Origin: an uncultured Clostridia bacterium
GTDB lineage: Bacteria > Bacillota > Clostridia > Tissierellales > Peptoniphilaceae
Assembly (NCBI GenBank): GCA_945916025.1
Contig: CAMEGD010000083.1
Location: 1 to 5,853 of the forward strand
Direction: 5' to 3'
Length of the DNA: 5,853 bases
Positions 1-5,853 of this stretch are shown here, piece after piece (position 1 is the stretch's first letter; every line of letters starts with the position of its first letter). The position numbers and the translations under genes are program-made. The notes below the pieces were generated by a model. The model worked only from the letters and a program-made list of their open reading frames with translations. It was not told where the DNA came from and did not search any database.

Positions 1-707
1 TATTTTTTAGATATCTTACGTTGTAACCTACGTTTTTTCTTTTTTAATTTTCTTACTTTTTGAGTTTTATTTATATTTTTATAAGGCTTATCAATATCAC
101 TACATATTGCTAAGTCCTTTATTCCTAAGTCAATTCCTATACCATCATTTACTGGTACTTCCTTATTATCGGCATACTTTATACCGACACTAATCCACCA
201 GTTGATACCATCAAATGTTATTCTCGGATTAATATACTTGCTATCTATTGGTATACTGTTTCTTTCAGCAAGTCTTATCCAATTAAGTTTCTGTTTATTT
301 TTCTTTTTGCTTAATGTTATTTTTTCAAGTTTAACTTTTTTATTTGTAAACTTAATTTTATCAGTATCAATATAAAAACTTAGTTTTGATTTTCTTTTGC
401 TTTTAAATTTTGGAAAAGCAGATTGTCCCTTGAAAAATCTCTTATAAGTTAAACAAGCATCTTTAATTGCCTGCTTGGTTATATTATTAGAATAATCATT
501 AAGCCATTTATATTCTTCATGTGTTTTTAGTTTAGTAAATTCTTTTCTTAAATCATAATCAGATAAAAAAGTACCACAATCTTTATAATTTTCTTGTTCC
601 CTGACTAATGCCCAATTATAAGCAAAACGGGCTACCCCTGCTGATTGAAATAATTTAGACTTCTGCTTATTATTAGGAATTAACATTACTTTTAATGTTT
701 TTATCAT
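1..707 (-). CDS. tnpB: TnpB (OrfB) of IS200/IS605/IS1341 family, 3' end cut by window edge
   Basis: I translated this frame by hand from the ATG at 707-705; 235 codons are open to the left edge. The N-terminus has the usual TnpB opening (LIPNNKQKSKLF, then RFAYNWAL at residues 27-34). The RuvC-I motif GIDLGIKDLA is at 191-200 and its catalytic Asp is D193. A basic stretch ending RRLQRKISK follows at 227-235. TnpB proteins are usually about 370-400 aa, so the RuvC-II Glu, the zinc ribbon and the RuvC-III Asp should lie beyond the window, and whether the gene is intact cannot be judged. TnpB is an RNA-guided DNA nuclease that cuts the empty donor site, helping the element persist. The start is supported by AAGGAG at 723-718, 10 nt upstream. 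No tnpA lies on the visible side, so this may be a tnpB-only (IS1341-type) element or its tnpA may be beyond the edge. It follows the nitrogenase-like operon in the same direction but is unrelated to it in function. Confidence 0.93.
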   Translation of the reverse strand, partial: MIKTLKVMLIPNNKQKSKLFQSAGVARFAYNWALVREQENYKDCGTFLSDYDLRKEFTKLKTHEEYKWLNDYSNNITKQAIKDACLTYKRFFKGQSAFPKFKSKRKSKLSFYIDTDKIKFTNKKVKLEKITLSKKKNKQKLNWIRLAERNSIPIDSKYINPRITFDGINWWISVGIKYADNKEVPVNDGIGIDLGIKDLAICSDIDKPYKNINKTQKVRKLKKKKRRLQRKISKK

Positions 708-740
708 AATAAAGCAACTCCTTAACCATTTTCTTGGTTT

Positions 741-764
741 TATTGAATCTTTTATCTTTCAATA
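741..764 (-). repeat. Perfect 7-bp inverted repeat upstream of tnpB
   Basis: TATTGAA at 741-747 is the exact reverse complement of TTCAATA at 758-764, separated by 10 nt. It lies 34 nt upstream of the tnpB start codon. It could be a hairpin in the tnpB leader or part of the subterminal palindromic structure of the insertion element. The all-AT-rich stem is short, so chance is possible. Confidence 0.35.
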
Positions 765-799
765 GTATCTATAATTTCAATCCCATTTATTCCTGAAAA

Positions 800-847
800 G
801 TTATAAAACGCAACACTTATTTATAATTTTTATAAGTTTTCGTTAAC
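800..847 (-). repeat. Imperfect palindrome, candidate IS left-end hairpin
   Basis: The arm at 800-820 pairs with the arm at 832-847 around an 11-nt loop. ACTTAT (815-820) matches ATAAGT (832-837) exactly. The stem continues outward with short paired blocks (AA/TT, then ACG-type pairs, then GTTA/TAAC at the base), interrupted by a mismatch and bulges in the 800-820 arm. Bulged subterminal hairpins of this kind are typical of IS200/IS605 ends. It starts 14 nt after the NifK-like stop codon, so a weak terminator role is an alternative, but it is AT-rich and lacks a clean T run. Confidence 0.4.
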
Positions 848-860
848 GTTATTCAACCTC

Positions 861-2186
861 CTATTTATAGGTGTCCAATATAGTCGTATAGATATCCTCT
901 GTTAAAGTTAATCCTCCGCTATATCCAACATAGTGCTTGTTCATAACTAACCTATGTTGTACTGGCAAGGCAATATTTAGCCCAAAGCCATCAAGTTCAT
1001 TAATTAAATCTCTATCCCAGCTACTTCCTAAAATAATAGGTTTATTGTTACCTATATCTTTTCTTATTTCTTCACTAATTTTTCCACCATCAACTTCAAA
1101 ATTTACTTCTGCTGACTTATATGGTGATATATTTTTAAACTCATTTCTTATTAATTCTTGATATTTTTCTGGTGTATCATCAGTAATATATTGAACCCCT
1201 GGTGAAATACCTAATTCATTAATCAAAAACTTACTTATACCAAGGCTATATGATGCTTCATTTATGTTGTAGAAACTGCTAGCCAAGTCATAACGGAATT
1301 CTACAAAGAAGTCTGCTGCTCTATCTATATAGTAATAGTAGCGTTCTTCTTCTTTTCTTATAAACTTTTCAACTACTTCTTCATCAATACCAGCAAATTT
1401 ACCTACTTCTCTTAAGAATTTAGTAGTTTCTTTTCCTCCTACTGGTAATGTAGGATAATGTAAAAATGGTGTTCCATATTTCTTTTCTAAATGTTTAGCT
1501 GTATCTATACCTACCCATGGATGAAGTACTAAATTAAACTGTGCATTAGGTATACTCTTCCACTCACTTAATCCCTCTGAATCTGGTCCAAAGAATGTAT
1601 TAACTTTAAGTCCTATACCTTCTAAAAGCCTCTTAATTTCACCTAAATCTCCTGACCAAAACGGATCTTGATATGGAACTACAGACCATAAGTTTACAAG
1701 ACCTTTTTCTACATTAGGCTTAACATCTCCAACATATTGATCCACAATAGCTTTAATTACTATCTCATGACCTTTTAAATTTGTTCCCTTAAATCCACCA
1801 GTCTCAGCATACACTATTGGTTTACCTTCATCTTGATATTCACTAACTACTTGTCCAATATCATCACCAACTATATCAGCTGTACATCCTGTTAATACTA
1901 CAAACAAATCAGCATTTAAAACTTGAAATGCTCCATCTATAACTTCTTTTAATCTTCTTTCTCCACCAAAAACTACTTCTCTCTCAGTAGTATTTGTACA
2001 AGGTATAGTACTTCCACCACCATACCCTATACCTTGGTATCCTGAATCTGTACTTAATCCACGGAAAAGTTTCACACCACATCCAGGTCCTGAGTGTAAT
2101 ATTGGTATTGATTTCTTTATTGCAACTACTGTTTGTTGTGCTCCTAAAGTACAAAAATGTCTAGGTTGTTCTACCGCTTTTACCAT
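861..2186 (-). CDS. Nitrogenase-like component 1 beta subunit (NifK/MarK-like)
   Basis: This 441-aa cytoplasmic protein belongs to the oxidoreductase/nitrogenase component 1 family and should pair with the NifD-like product encoded just upstream. Three cysteines match the NifK P-cluster ligands: C12 (FCTLGA), C36 (SGPGCG) and C101 (TGCTADIVGDD). The FGGE segment at 73-76 matches the NifK FGGQ block, and the C-terminal GYSGGLTL region matches NifK LGYEGA. The position of NifK Ser188 reads Gly (G131 in TGGF). It is shorter than NifK (about 520 aa), mainly because the long NifK N-terminal extension is missing. The ATG is 1 nt after the TAA of the alpha gene, with AGGGGG at 2200-2195 inside that gene's 3' end, so translation is probably coupled. 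It ends with TAG at 863-861. The partner and metY in the operon suggest a C-S bond-cleaving reductase of the Mar type rather than a dinitrogenase. Family membership is certain; the substrate is inferred. Confidence 0.93.
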   Translation of the reverse strand: MVKAVEQPRHFCTLGAQQTVVAIKKSIPILHSGPGCGVKLFRGLSTDSGYQGIGYGGGSTIPCTNTTEREVVFGGERRLKEVIDGAFQVLNADLFVVLTGCTADIVGDDIGQVVSEYQDEGKPIVYAETGGFKGTNLKGHEIVIKAIVDQYVGDVKPNVEKGLVNLWSVVPYQDPFWSGDLGEIKRLLEGIGLKVNTFFGPDSEGLSEWKSIPNAQFNLVLHPWVGIDTAKHLEKKYGTPFLHYPTLPVGGKETTKFLREVGKFAGIDEEVVEKFIRKEEERYYYYIDRAADFFVEFRYDLASSFYNINEASYSLGISKFLINELGISPGVQYITDDTPEKYQELIRNEFKNISPYKSAEVNFEVDGGKISEEIRKDIGNNKPIILGSSWDRDLINELDGFGLNIALPVQHRLVMNKHYVGYSGGLTLTEDIYTTILDTYK

Positions 2187-2187
2187 T

Positions 2188-3675
2188 TTACTTTCCCCCT
2201 ATAAATTTATTTGCAGGCTGACTAAGCCACCAATCTGAATATGGTGATAATGCATGAGAAGCAATATTCTCAGAAAATTCTTTTGTATTTAATATTTGAA
2301 GAATTTTTTCTCCATAATTTATTATTCCTTGATAACCTAATCCAAATTGTTCATCACCAACTAACAATGTTGGAATTCCAAGTTTTATTCCCCATACTGA
2401 AACTCCACCATGTCTAGCTATTAACAAATCTGGCTTTATTCTATTTAAATTATTTACTAATTCAAAGGCTTGCTTATTACAGACATGGAAATTAGGTACA
2501 TCTCCATAAGTATCTACTACGTGATTTAAACTTTCAGTACTTCCATTACAACACTTATTTCTAACGCCACCATCGCAATCATATTTAGGATCATGATGGA
2601 ATATACCTGCTCCAGTAACTTCTAATCCAAGTTCCTTTAAAAGAGCAATTATACTATGACCATGCGCTGCCCCTGCTGTTACATAAGCTCTTTTTCCCTT
2701 AAGCTTTTCTCTTAATTCTTTAAGCTTAGGTGCAATTTTCTCCTTTTCTTCTGCTATTAATTCTTCTACTTCTTTTTCTTTTCCAGTTATTTTTCCAAGT
2801 TCCCTAAACCAATTATCTGTTCCTTTTAGACCATATGGTACTGGTGCCTTTACTTCTTTAACTCCATATTCTTGCTCTAATCCTGCTGCTAAATAAGTTC
2901 CAAGAGTTGGACAGATTTGTACTGTTGCTGCTGCCTCAGATATTTTTTCTAATTGCTCTATTGTTGAAAATGGTACTATATAATTAGGTCGTAAATTAAG
3001 TTTCTTAAATAGGTCGGTAAATATATCGCTTCCCCAGAAGTTTATTACATTTATTAGGTCGTCCTGTTTCTTAACAGGTGGTTTTACAACTTTTCTTAAG
3101 ATTCCATGAAATGTTGCGTCAAATCCTGTAGTCCATAATTTAGATCTAAATCCTTCACAAGAAATATATGCAACTGGAATACCTAGTTTTTCCTCTGCTT
3201 CATTTGTTATTGATTCTATATCATCTCCTATAATTCCTGATGCACAAGAAGCTGTTACAAATATAGCCTTCGGATTATATCTTTCATATGCTAACTCAAT
3301 AGTTTTCTTTAACTTTTCTCCTCCACCATAAATAGTGTCTTTCTCTTCTAAATTTGTACTAATAGCTCTACAATTTTTTATCTCTAAATTTCTAAACCCT
3401 CTATTTACTCTATTAGTAAAATTAAAATCTGCAAAATCTCCAGCACATCCAAGTGGTGCATGATTTATAGTAACTGTATCTTGAATCATTATGCTCTGAC
3501 ATATAGCATTACCTGAACTACATCCTAAACATTGACTAAAACTACGTTTTTTATCACATAACCTACCACTATTAGACTTATCACAAAGTTCTCTAGCAGT
3601 ACCTGCAAATCCACTTATAGAATTTAATCTCTCTTCTCTTTTTTGAACCTCTGGATGCTCTAAATTAATACTCAT
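2188..3675 (-). CDS. Nitrogenase-like component 1 alpha subunit (NifD/MarD-like)
   Basis: This 495-aa protein is the probable catalytic subunit. P-cluster cysteines are visible at C52 (QCLGCSSG), C77 (APLGCAG) and C144 (SCASGIIGDDI). C255 in QICPTLGTYLAAGLEQEYG aligns with NifD Cys275, the cysteine that binds the active-site cluster. Aligned by eye to Azotobacter NifD, residues needed for dinitrogen reduction are changed: His442 to Gly440 (GDEQFGLGYQG), His195 to Phe185 and Gln191 to Trp181 (CEGFRSKLWTTGF), Arg96 to Asn85, and Arg359 to Ala337. New histidines occur near the pocket (H338, H340, H422), and cysteines cluster at C367, C375, C376 and C399. Such a protein could hold a NifB-type Fe-S-carbide cluster but not a standard FeMo-cofactor. 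With nifB and metY alongside, the methylthio-alkane reductase subunit MarD is the best match. The start is fixed by GGAGGG at 3687-3682, 6 nt before ATG and 17 nt after the metY stop. Reductases such as BchN, and the assembly scaffold NifE, are less likely. Confidence 0.93.
   Translation of the reverse strand: MSINLEHPEVQKREERLNSISGFAGTARELCDKSNSGRLCDKKRSFSQCLGCSSGNAICQSIMIQDTVTINHAPLGCAGDFADFNFTNRVNRGFRNLEIKNCRAISTNLEEKDTIYGGGEKLKKTIELAYERYNPKAIFVTASCASGIIGDDIESITNEAEEKLGIPVAYISCEGFRSKLWTTGFDATFHGILRKVVKPPVKKQDDLINVINFWGSDIFTDLFKKLNLRPNYIVPFSTIEQLEKISEAAATVQICPTLGTYLAAGLEQEYGVKEVKAPVPYGLKGTDNWFRELGKITGKEKEVEELIAEEKEKIAPKLKELREKLKGKRAYVTAGAAHGHSIIALLKELGLEVTGAGIFHHDPKYDCDGGVRNKCCNGSTESLNHVVDTYGDVPNFHVCNKQAFELVNNLNRIKPDLLIARHGGVSVWGIKLGIPTLLVGDEQFGLGYQGIINYGEKILQILNTKEFSENIASHALSPYSDWWLSQPANKFIGGK
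2195..2200 (-). promoter_or_regulatory. Ribosome binding site of NifK-like gene, inside the NifD-like gene
   Basis: AGGGGG on the minus strand lies 8 nt before the ATG at 2186-2184. It overlaps the last codons (Ile-Gly-Gly-Lys) of the alpha-subunit gene, whose TAA is 1 nt from the start. This layout favours coupled translation and equal amounts of the two subunits. Confidence 0.8.
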
Positions 3676-3681
3676 TCATAT

Positions 3682-3687
3682 CCCTCC
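3682..3687 (-). promoter_or_regulatory. Ribosome binding site of NifD-like gene
   Basis: GGAGGG on the minus strand lies 6 nt before the ATG at 3675-3673, in the 17-nt gap after the metY TGA. It confirms the start of the alpha-subunit gene and its close coupling to metY. Confidence 0.8.
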
Positions 3688-3692
3688 ACATA

Positions 3693-4970
3693 TCATATTT
3701 TTTCTAAAGCTTCACTATAATCCTCAATAATATCATTAATATCCTCAATTCCTACAGAAACTCTTAGAAGATCTGGTAATACTCCACTTTTGATTTTTTC
3801 ATCACTTGATAATTGTGCATGAGTAGTACTCCATGGATGAATTATATATGAACGTACATCTCCCAAATTTACTACTAAAGATGTTACCTCTAAATTTTCT
3901 ATTAGCTTTTTAGCTGCAACCTCTCCCCCTTTTAATCCAAAAGTCAAAATCCCACTTCCGCCACCTCTTAAATATTTCTTTGCTCTACTATATTGAGAAC
4001 TTGACTCTAAATAAGGGTAATTAACCCATGCAACTTTAGGATGACTTTCTAAATATTTTGCTAGCTTCAGAGCATTTTCACTATGTCTTTGTACTCTTAA
4101 ATGCAATGTTTCCAATCCCCTATTAGTTAAGAATGCATTTACCGGTGCTGGAATAGCTCCAAAGTCTCTAATCAATGTTGCATGTATTTTAGTAGCATAC
4201 GCTGCATTTTCAAAGTTTTTTACAAAACTTATTCCATGATAACTTGGATCTTCATCTACAAAGTCTTGGAATTTTCCATTATCCCAATTAAAATTACCTC
4301 CATCTACAATAATTCCACCTAATGCATCTGCATGTCCATTAGCATATTTAGTAGTAGAATGTACTACAATATTAGCTCCATGTTCAATAGGATTTATTAA
4401 ATATGGTGTAGCTATTGTGTTATCTACTATAAATGGTATATCTAATTCTTTAGCTATAGATGAAAACTTCTCAAAGTCTAATACATTTAATCCTGGATTT
4501 CCGATAGTCTCTCCATAAATTGCTTTTGTATTAGGTTTAGCAGCCTTTAAAATCTCTTCCTTACTTGCTTCTGAATCTACAAAAGTAGTTTCTATCCCTA
4601 ACTTAGGTAAATTTATCTTTAATAGATTATAGGTTCCTCCATATACTGCCGATGAAGCTATAATATGATCACCAGCCTTAGCTAAAGCTAATATTGAATA
4701 AAGTACAGCAGCTTGTCCACACGCGGTTGCTACCGCTGCAACACCTTTTTCAAGCTCTGCAAACTTTTCTTCTAATGCCGTAACTGTTGGATTTCCTGTC
4801 CTTCCATACAAATATCCTTCTGCCTCTAAATTAAATACCTTCGCAACAAACTCTGGATCATCTTGCTCATAAGTAGCACTTTGTACAATAGGCACCACTT
4901 TTGGTTCTCCCCCCTTTGGAGTATATCCACCTTTTATTGCAACTGTTCCAATTCTATAATTTTTACCCAT
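3693..4970 (-). CDS. metY: O-acetylhomoserine sulfhydrylase (O-acetylhomoserine aminocarboxypropyltransferase)
   Basis: This cytosolic PLP enzyme of the Cys/Met metabolism family (425 aa, normal for MetY) replaces the acetyl group of O-acetylhomoserine with sulfide, giving homocysteine, or with methanethiol, giving methionine. PLP residues are visible: Y55 and R57 (YGRTGNPT) for the phosphate, Y110 (VYGGTYN) stacking on the ring, D183 (VDNTIATPYL), and the Schiff-base Lys K208 in HSTTKYANGHADALGG. The long insert after that lysine (residues about 224-245) and the Gly-His-Ala pattern favour MetY over cystathionine gamma-synthase or gamma-lyase. I chose the ATG at 4970-4968, because GAGGGG (4986-4981) is 10 nt upstream; the ATG at 4988 overlaps that site and has no good one of its own. 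It sits between nifB and the nitrogenase-like genes, 26 and 17 nt away, so it is co-transcribed. This suggests it captures methanethiol released by the reductase. The MetY call is strong; the in-cell thiol donor is inferred. Confidence 0.92.
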   Translation of the reverse strand: MGKNYRIGTVAIKGGYTPKGGEPKVVPIVQSATYEQDDPEFVAKVFNLEAEGYLYGRTGNPTVTALEEKFAELEKGVAAVATACGQAAVLYSILALAKAGDHIIASSAVYGGTYNLLKINLPKLGIETTFVDSEASKEEILKAAKPNTKAIYGETIGNPGLNVLDFEKFSSIAKELDIPFIVDNTIATPYLINPIEHGANIVVHSTTKYANGHADALGGIIVDGGNFNWDNGKFQDFVDEDPSYHGISFVKNFENAAYATKIHATLIRDFGAIPAPVNAFLTNRGLETLHLRVQRHSENALKLAKYLESHPKVAWVNYPYLESSSQYSRAKKYLRGGGSGILTFGLKGGEVAAKKLIENLEVTSLVVNLGDVRSYIIHPWSTTHAQLSSDEKIKSGVLPDLLRVSVGIEDINDIIEDYSEALEKI

Positions 4971-4980
4971 ATAAATTACA

Positions 4981-4986
4981 CCCCTC
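4981..4986 (-). promoter_or_regulatory. Ribosome binding site that decides the metY start
   Basis: GAGGGG on the minus strand lies 10 nt before the ATG at 4970-4968. The alternative ATG at 4988-4986 overlaps this site, and the sequence before it (TTAAAGAATAGA) has no comparable site. The shorter protein, starting MGKNYRIGT, also fits family N-termini better. Confidence 0.75.
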
Positions 4987-4996
4987 ATTCTATTCT

Positions 4997-5853
4997 TTAA
5001 CCATGTGAAAAAGTCTCTTCCACTTGAATATCATATAGAAGCTTTGAGATATCTACCCCTTTACCTGGTATTCCACAAGCATCAGCTCTACAATGTTTAC
5101 AATGTTTAAATACCTTAAGATACTTTTCTGCATCACTTCGCGCTTTTTCAATTTCTTCACAAGTAGGTCTTCTACGATCTGCAAACTCATTTTGAGGTAT
5201 CAATGGTATTATATTTATAATACTTGCCCCTCTATCTGCTGTAGCCTTAGCTATCTCCTCAATTTCTCCATCATTTAAACCAGGTATTAATACAGTGTTT
5301 ATTTTAACTACTACTCCCAATTCAGATATCTTCTTTATTCCACGTAATTGAGCATCTATTAGTATTCTTGCCGCCTCTTCTCCTATTACCTTTTTGCCAT
5401 TAACATTTATATAAGAAATTATGTCCTTTTGTGTTTTAGGATTTACTGAATTTACAGTGACTGTTAATGTCTTTACACCAGCATTTGCTATAGCTTCAGC
5501 CTTATTGTATAATTCTAATCCATTGGTACTTAAACAACTTATTAACTCTGGAAACTCCTTCCCTATTGCTGCAAAAGTATTTACTGCATCATCTGTTGCT
5601 AAAGTATCTCCTGGTCCTGCTATTCCTACTACTGATATTTCAGGACAAAGTTCCAATGCCTTTCTTACAATTTCTACACTTTCCTCTGGTTTTAATATCT
5701 TCCTTGTTACCCCCGGTCTCTCCTCAAACTTGTTAAAGCCCCTTTTACAAAACTTACATTGAATATTGCATAAAGGACTTACAGGAAGATGTATCCTACC
5801 CTTGTTAAAATGAGCTTTTTTACTAAAGCATGGATGTCTCAATTCTAACTCTT
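4997..5853 (-). CDS. nifB: NifB-type radical SAM nitrogenase cofactor synthase, stand-alone form, 5' end cut by window edge
   Basis: NifB fuses two [4Fe-4S] clusters with a SAM-derived carbide to make the Fe8S9C precursor (NifB-co) of nitrogenase-type active sites. Counting from the TTG at 5842-5840, the radical SAM cysteines are C25, C29 and C32 (CNIQCKFC). The NifB marks HPCF (C5), EERPGV (40-45), AGPGDTLA (75-82), SCLSTNG (C103), VLIPGLND, NIIPLIP and HCKHCRADACG (C248, C251) are all present. The last motif ends CRADACG; the extra cysteine, C256, stands at a position I recall as usually non-Cys. There is no C-terminal NifX/NafY domain, as in short archaeal and clostridial NifB. The TTG is probably not the true start: the frame stays open upstream (Glu-Leu-Glu before Leu-Arg-His-Pro-Cys) to the edge, and no good ribosome binding site precedes it. 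It is the first visible gene of the operon; the promoter, and any nifH-like gene, lie to the right of the window. NifB identity is very secure; service to the downstream DK-like pair is inferred. Confidence 0.95.
   Translation of the reverse strand, partial: ELELRHPCFSKKAHFNKGRIHLPVSPLCNIQCKFCKRGFNKFEERPGVTRKILKPEESVEIVRKALELCPEISVVGIAGPGDTLATDDAVNTFAAIGKEFPELISCLSTNGLELYNKAEAIANAGVKTLTVTVNSVNPKTQKDIISYINVNGKKVIGEEAARILIDAQLRGIKKISELGVVVKINTVLIPGLNDGEIEEIAKATADRGASIINIIPLIPQNEFADRRRPTCEEIEKARSDAEKYLKVFKHCKHCRADACGIPGKGVDISKLLYDIQVEETFSHG

Larger units (their letters stand above)
1..847 (-). mobile_element. Partial IS200/IS605-type insertion element, left (5') part
   Basis: This covers tnpB and its upstream palindromic DNA. 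IS200/IS605 elements have no conventional terminal inverted repeats or target duplications; their ends carry imperfect subterminal hairpins recognised as single strands. An imperfect palindrome at 800-847, just past the stop of the NifK-like gene, is a reasonable left-end candidate. The exact boundary is not defined: it should abut a 4-5 nt target motif, which I cannot identify without other copies. The right end, and the guide RNA that normally overlaps the tnpB 3' end, lie outside the window. The tnpB content is certain; the outer boundary is a guess. Confidence 0.55.
708..860. other. 153-nt intergenic region between NifK-like gene and tnpB
   Basis: No coding frame is supportable here. It holds three inverted repeats: 800-847, 741-764, and a short one pairing AACCA at 724-728 with TGGTT at 735-739, which lies just upstream of the tnpB ribosome binding site. 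A weak minus-strand promoter candidate is TTGAAA (780-775), an 18-nt spacer, and GATAAA (756-751), about 44 nt before the tnpB start; in DNA this AT-rich it may be chance. I see no GC-rich stem followed by a T run, so no convincing terminator for the operon that ends at 861, and read-through into tnpB is possible. Confidence 0.6.

Noticed and set aside
765..800. Possible CRISPR repeat fragment (ATTGAAAT-like end)
   Set aside because: It occurs once, with no second copy or spacer periodicity in the window.
800..847. Rho-independent terminator for the operon
   Set aside because: The palindrome is AT-rich, bulged, and not followed by an uninterrupted T run on the minus strand; an IS end hairpin fits better, though it is unproven.
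937..1161. Plus-strand open frame of 74 codons
   Set aside because: It is antisense to the NifK-like gene, has no family resemblance and is explained by the composition of the real gene.
861..3675. True Mo-nitrogenase NifDK
   Set aside because: Arg96, Gln191, His195, Arg359 and His442 equivalents are replaced, and the gene neighbours include metY instead of nifH, nifE and nifN.
861..3675. Protochlorophyllide or chlorin reductase (BchNB/BchYZ) or F430 biosynthesis CfbCD
   Set aside because: The alpha protein keeps the active-site cluster cysteine (C255), which those tetrapyrrole reductases do not use, and nifB in the operon implies a NifB-derived cluster.
4971..4988. Upstream ATG of metY at 4988 as the start
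   Set aside because: It overlaps the GAGGGG ribosome binding site that serves the ATG at 4970 and lacks a site of its own.
5093..5762. Two plus-strand open frames (5093-5278 and 5421-5762)
   Set aside because: Both are antisense to the conserved nifB coding sequence, show low-complexity hydrophobic composition and no recognisable domain.

Overview
The window is AT-rich DNA (adenine/thymine-heavy codons, strong GGAGG-type ribosome binding sites, tightly packed one-strand operon) that looks like an anaerobic Clostridium-like Firmicute. The organism call is an inference from composition and gene style only. All supported genes lie on the minus strand, so the window is best read from its right end to its left end.

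Region 1 (5853 down to 861) is one operon of four genes: a stand-alone NifB-type radical SAM enzyme (5' end cut by the window edge), an O-acetylhomoserine sulfhydrylase (MetY), and two subunits of a nitrogenase-like component 1, NifD-like then NifK-like. Gaps are 26, 17 and 1 nt, each start has a clear Shine-Dalgarno sequence, and no terminator is visible between genes.

The component-1 pair keeps the cysteines that hold the P-cluster, and the alpha subunit keeps the cysteine that holds the active-site cluster. By eye alignment to Azotobacter NifD, the histidine ligand His442 and the catalytic or pocket residues Arg96, Gln191, His195 and Arg359 are all replaced. This argues against dinitrogen reduction. 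A NifB gene plus MetY beside NifDK-like genes matches the logic of the methylthio-alkane reductase system (MarBHDK) described in Rhodospirillum rubrum: NifB builds an iron-sulfur-carbide cluster, the reductase splits C-S bonds of small methylthio compounds to give methanethiol, and MetY joins methanethiol to O-acetylhomoserine to form methionine. In this window metY sits inside the operon, between nifB and the structural genes. No NifH-type reductase is present in the window; it would have to lie upstream of nifB or elsewhere. The Mar-like assignment is an inference, not proven by sequence alone.

Region 2 (860 down to 708) is a 153-nt gap without a gene, holding inverted repeats that resemble the left end of an IS200/IS605-type element. 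Region 3 (707 down to 1) is the first 235 codons of tnpB, the RNA-guided nuclease gene of such elements, running off the left edge. No tRNA, rRNA, riboswitch or CRISPR array was found.
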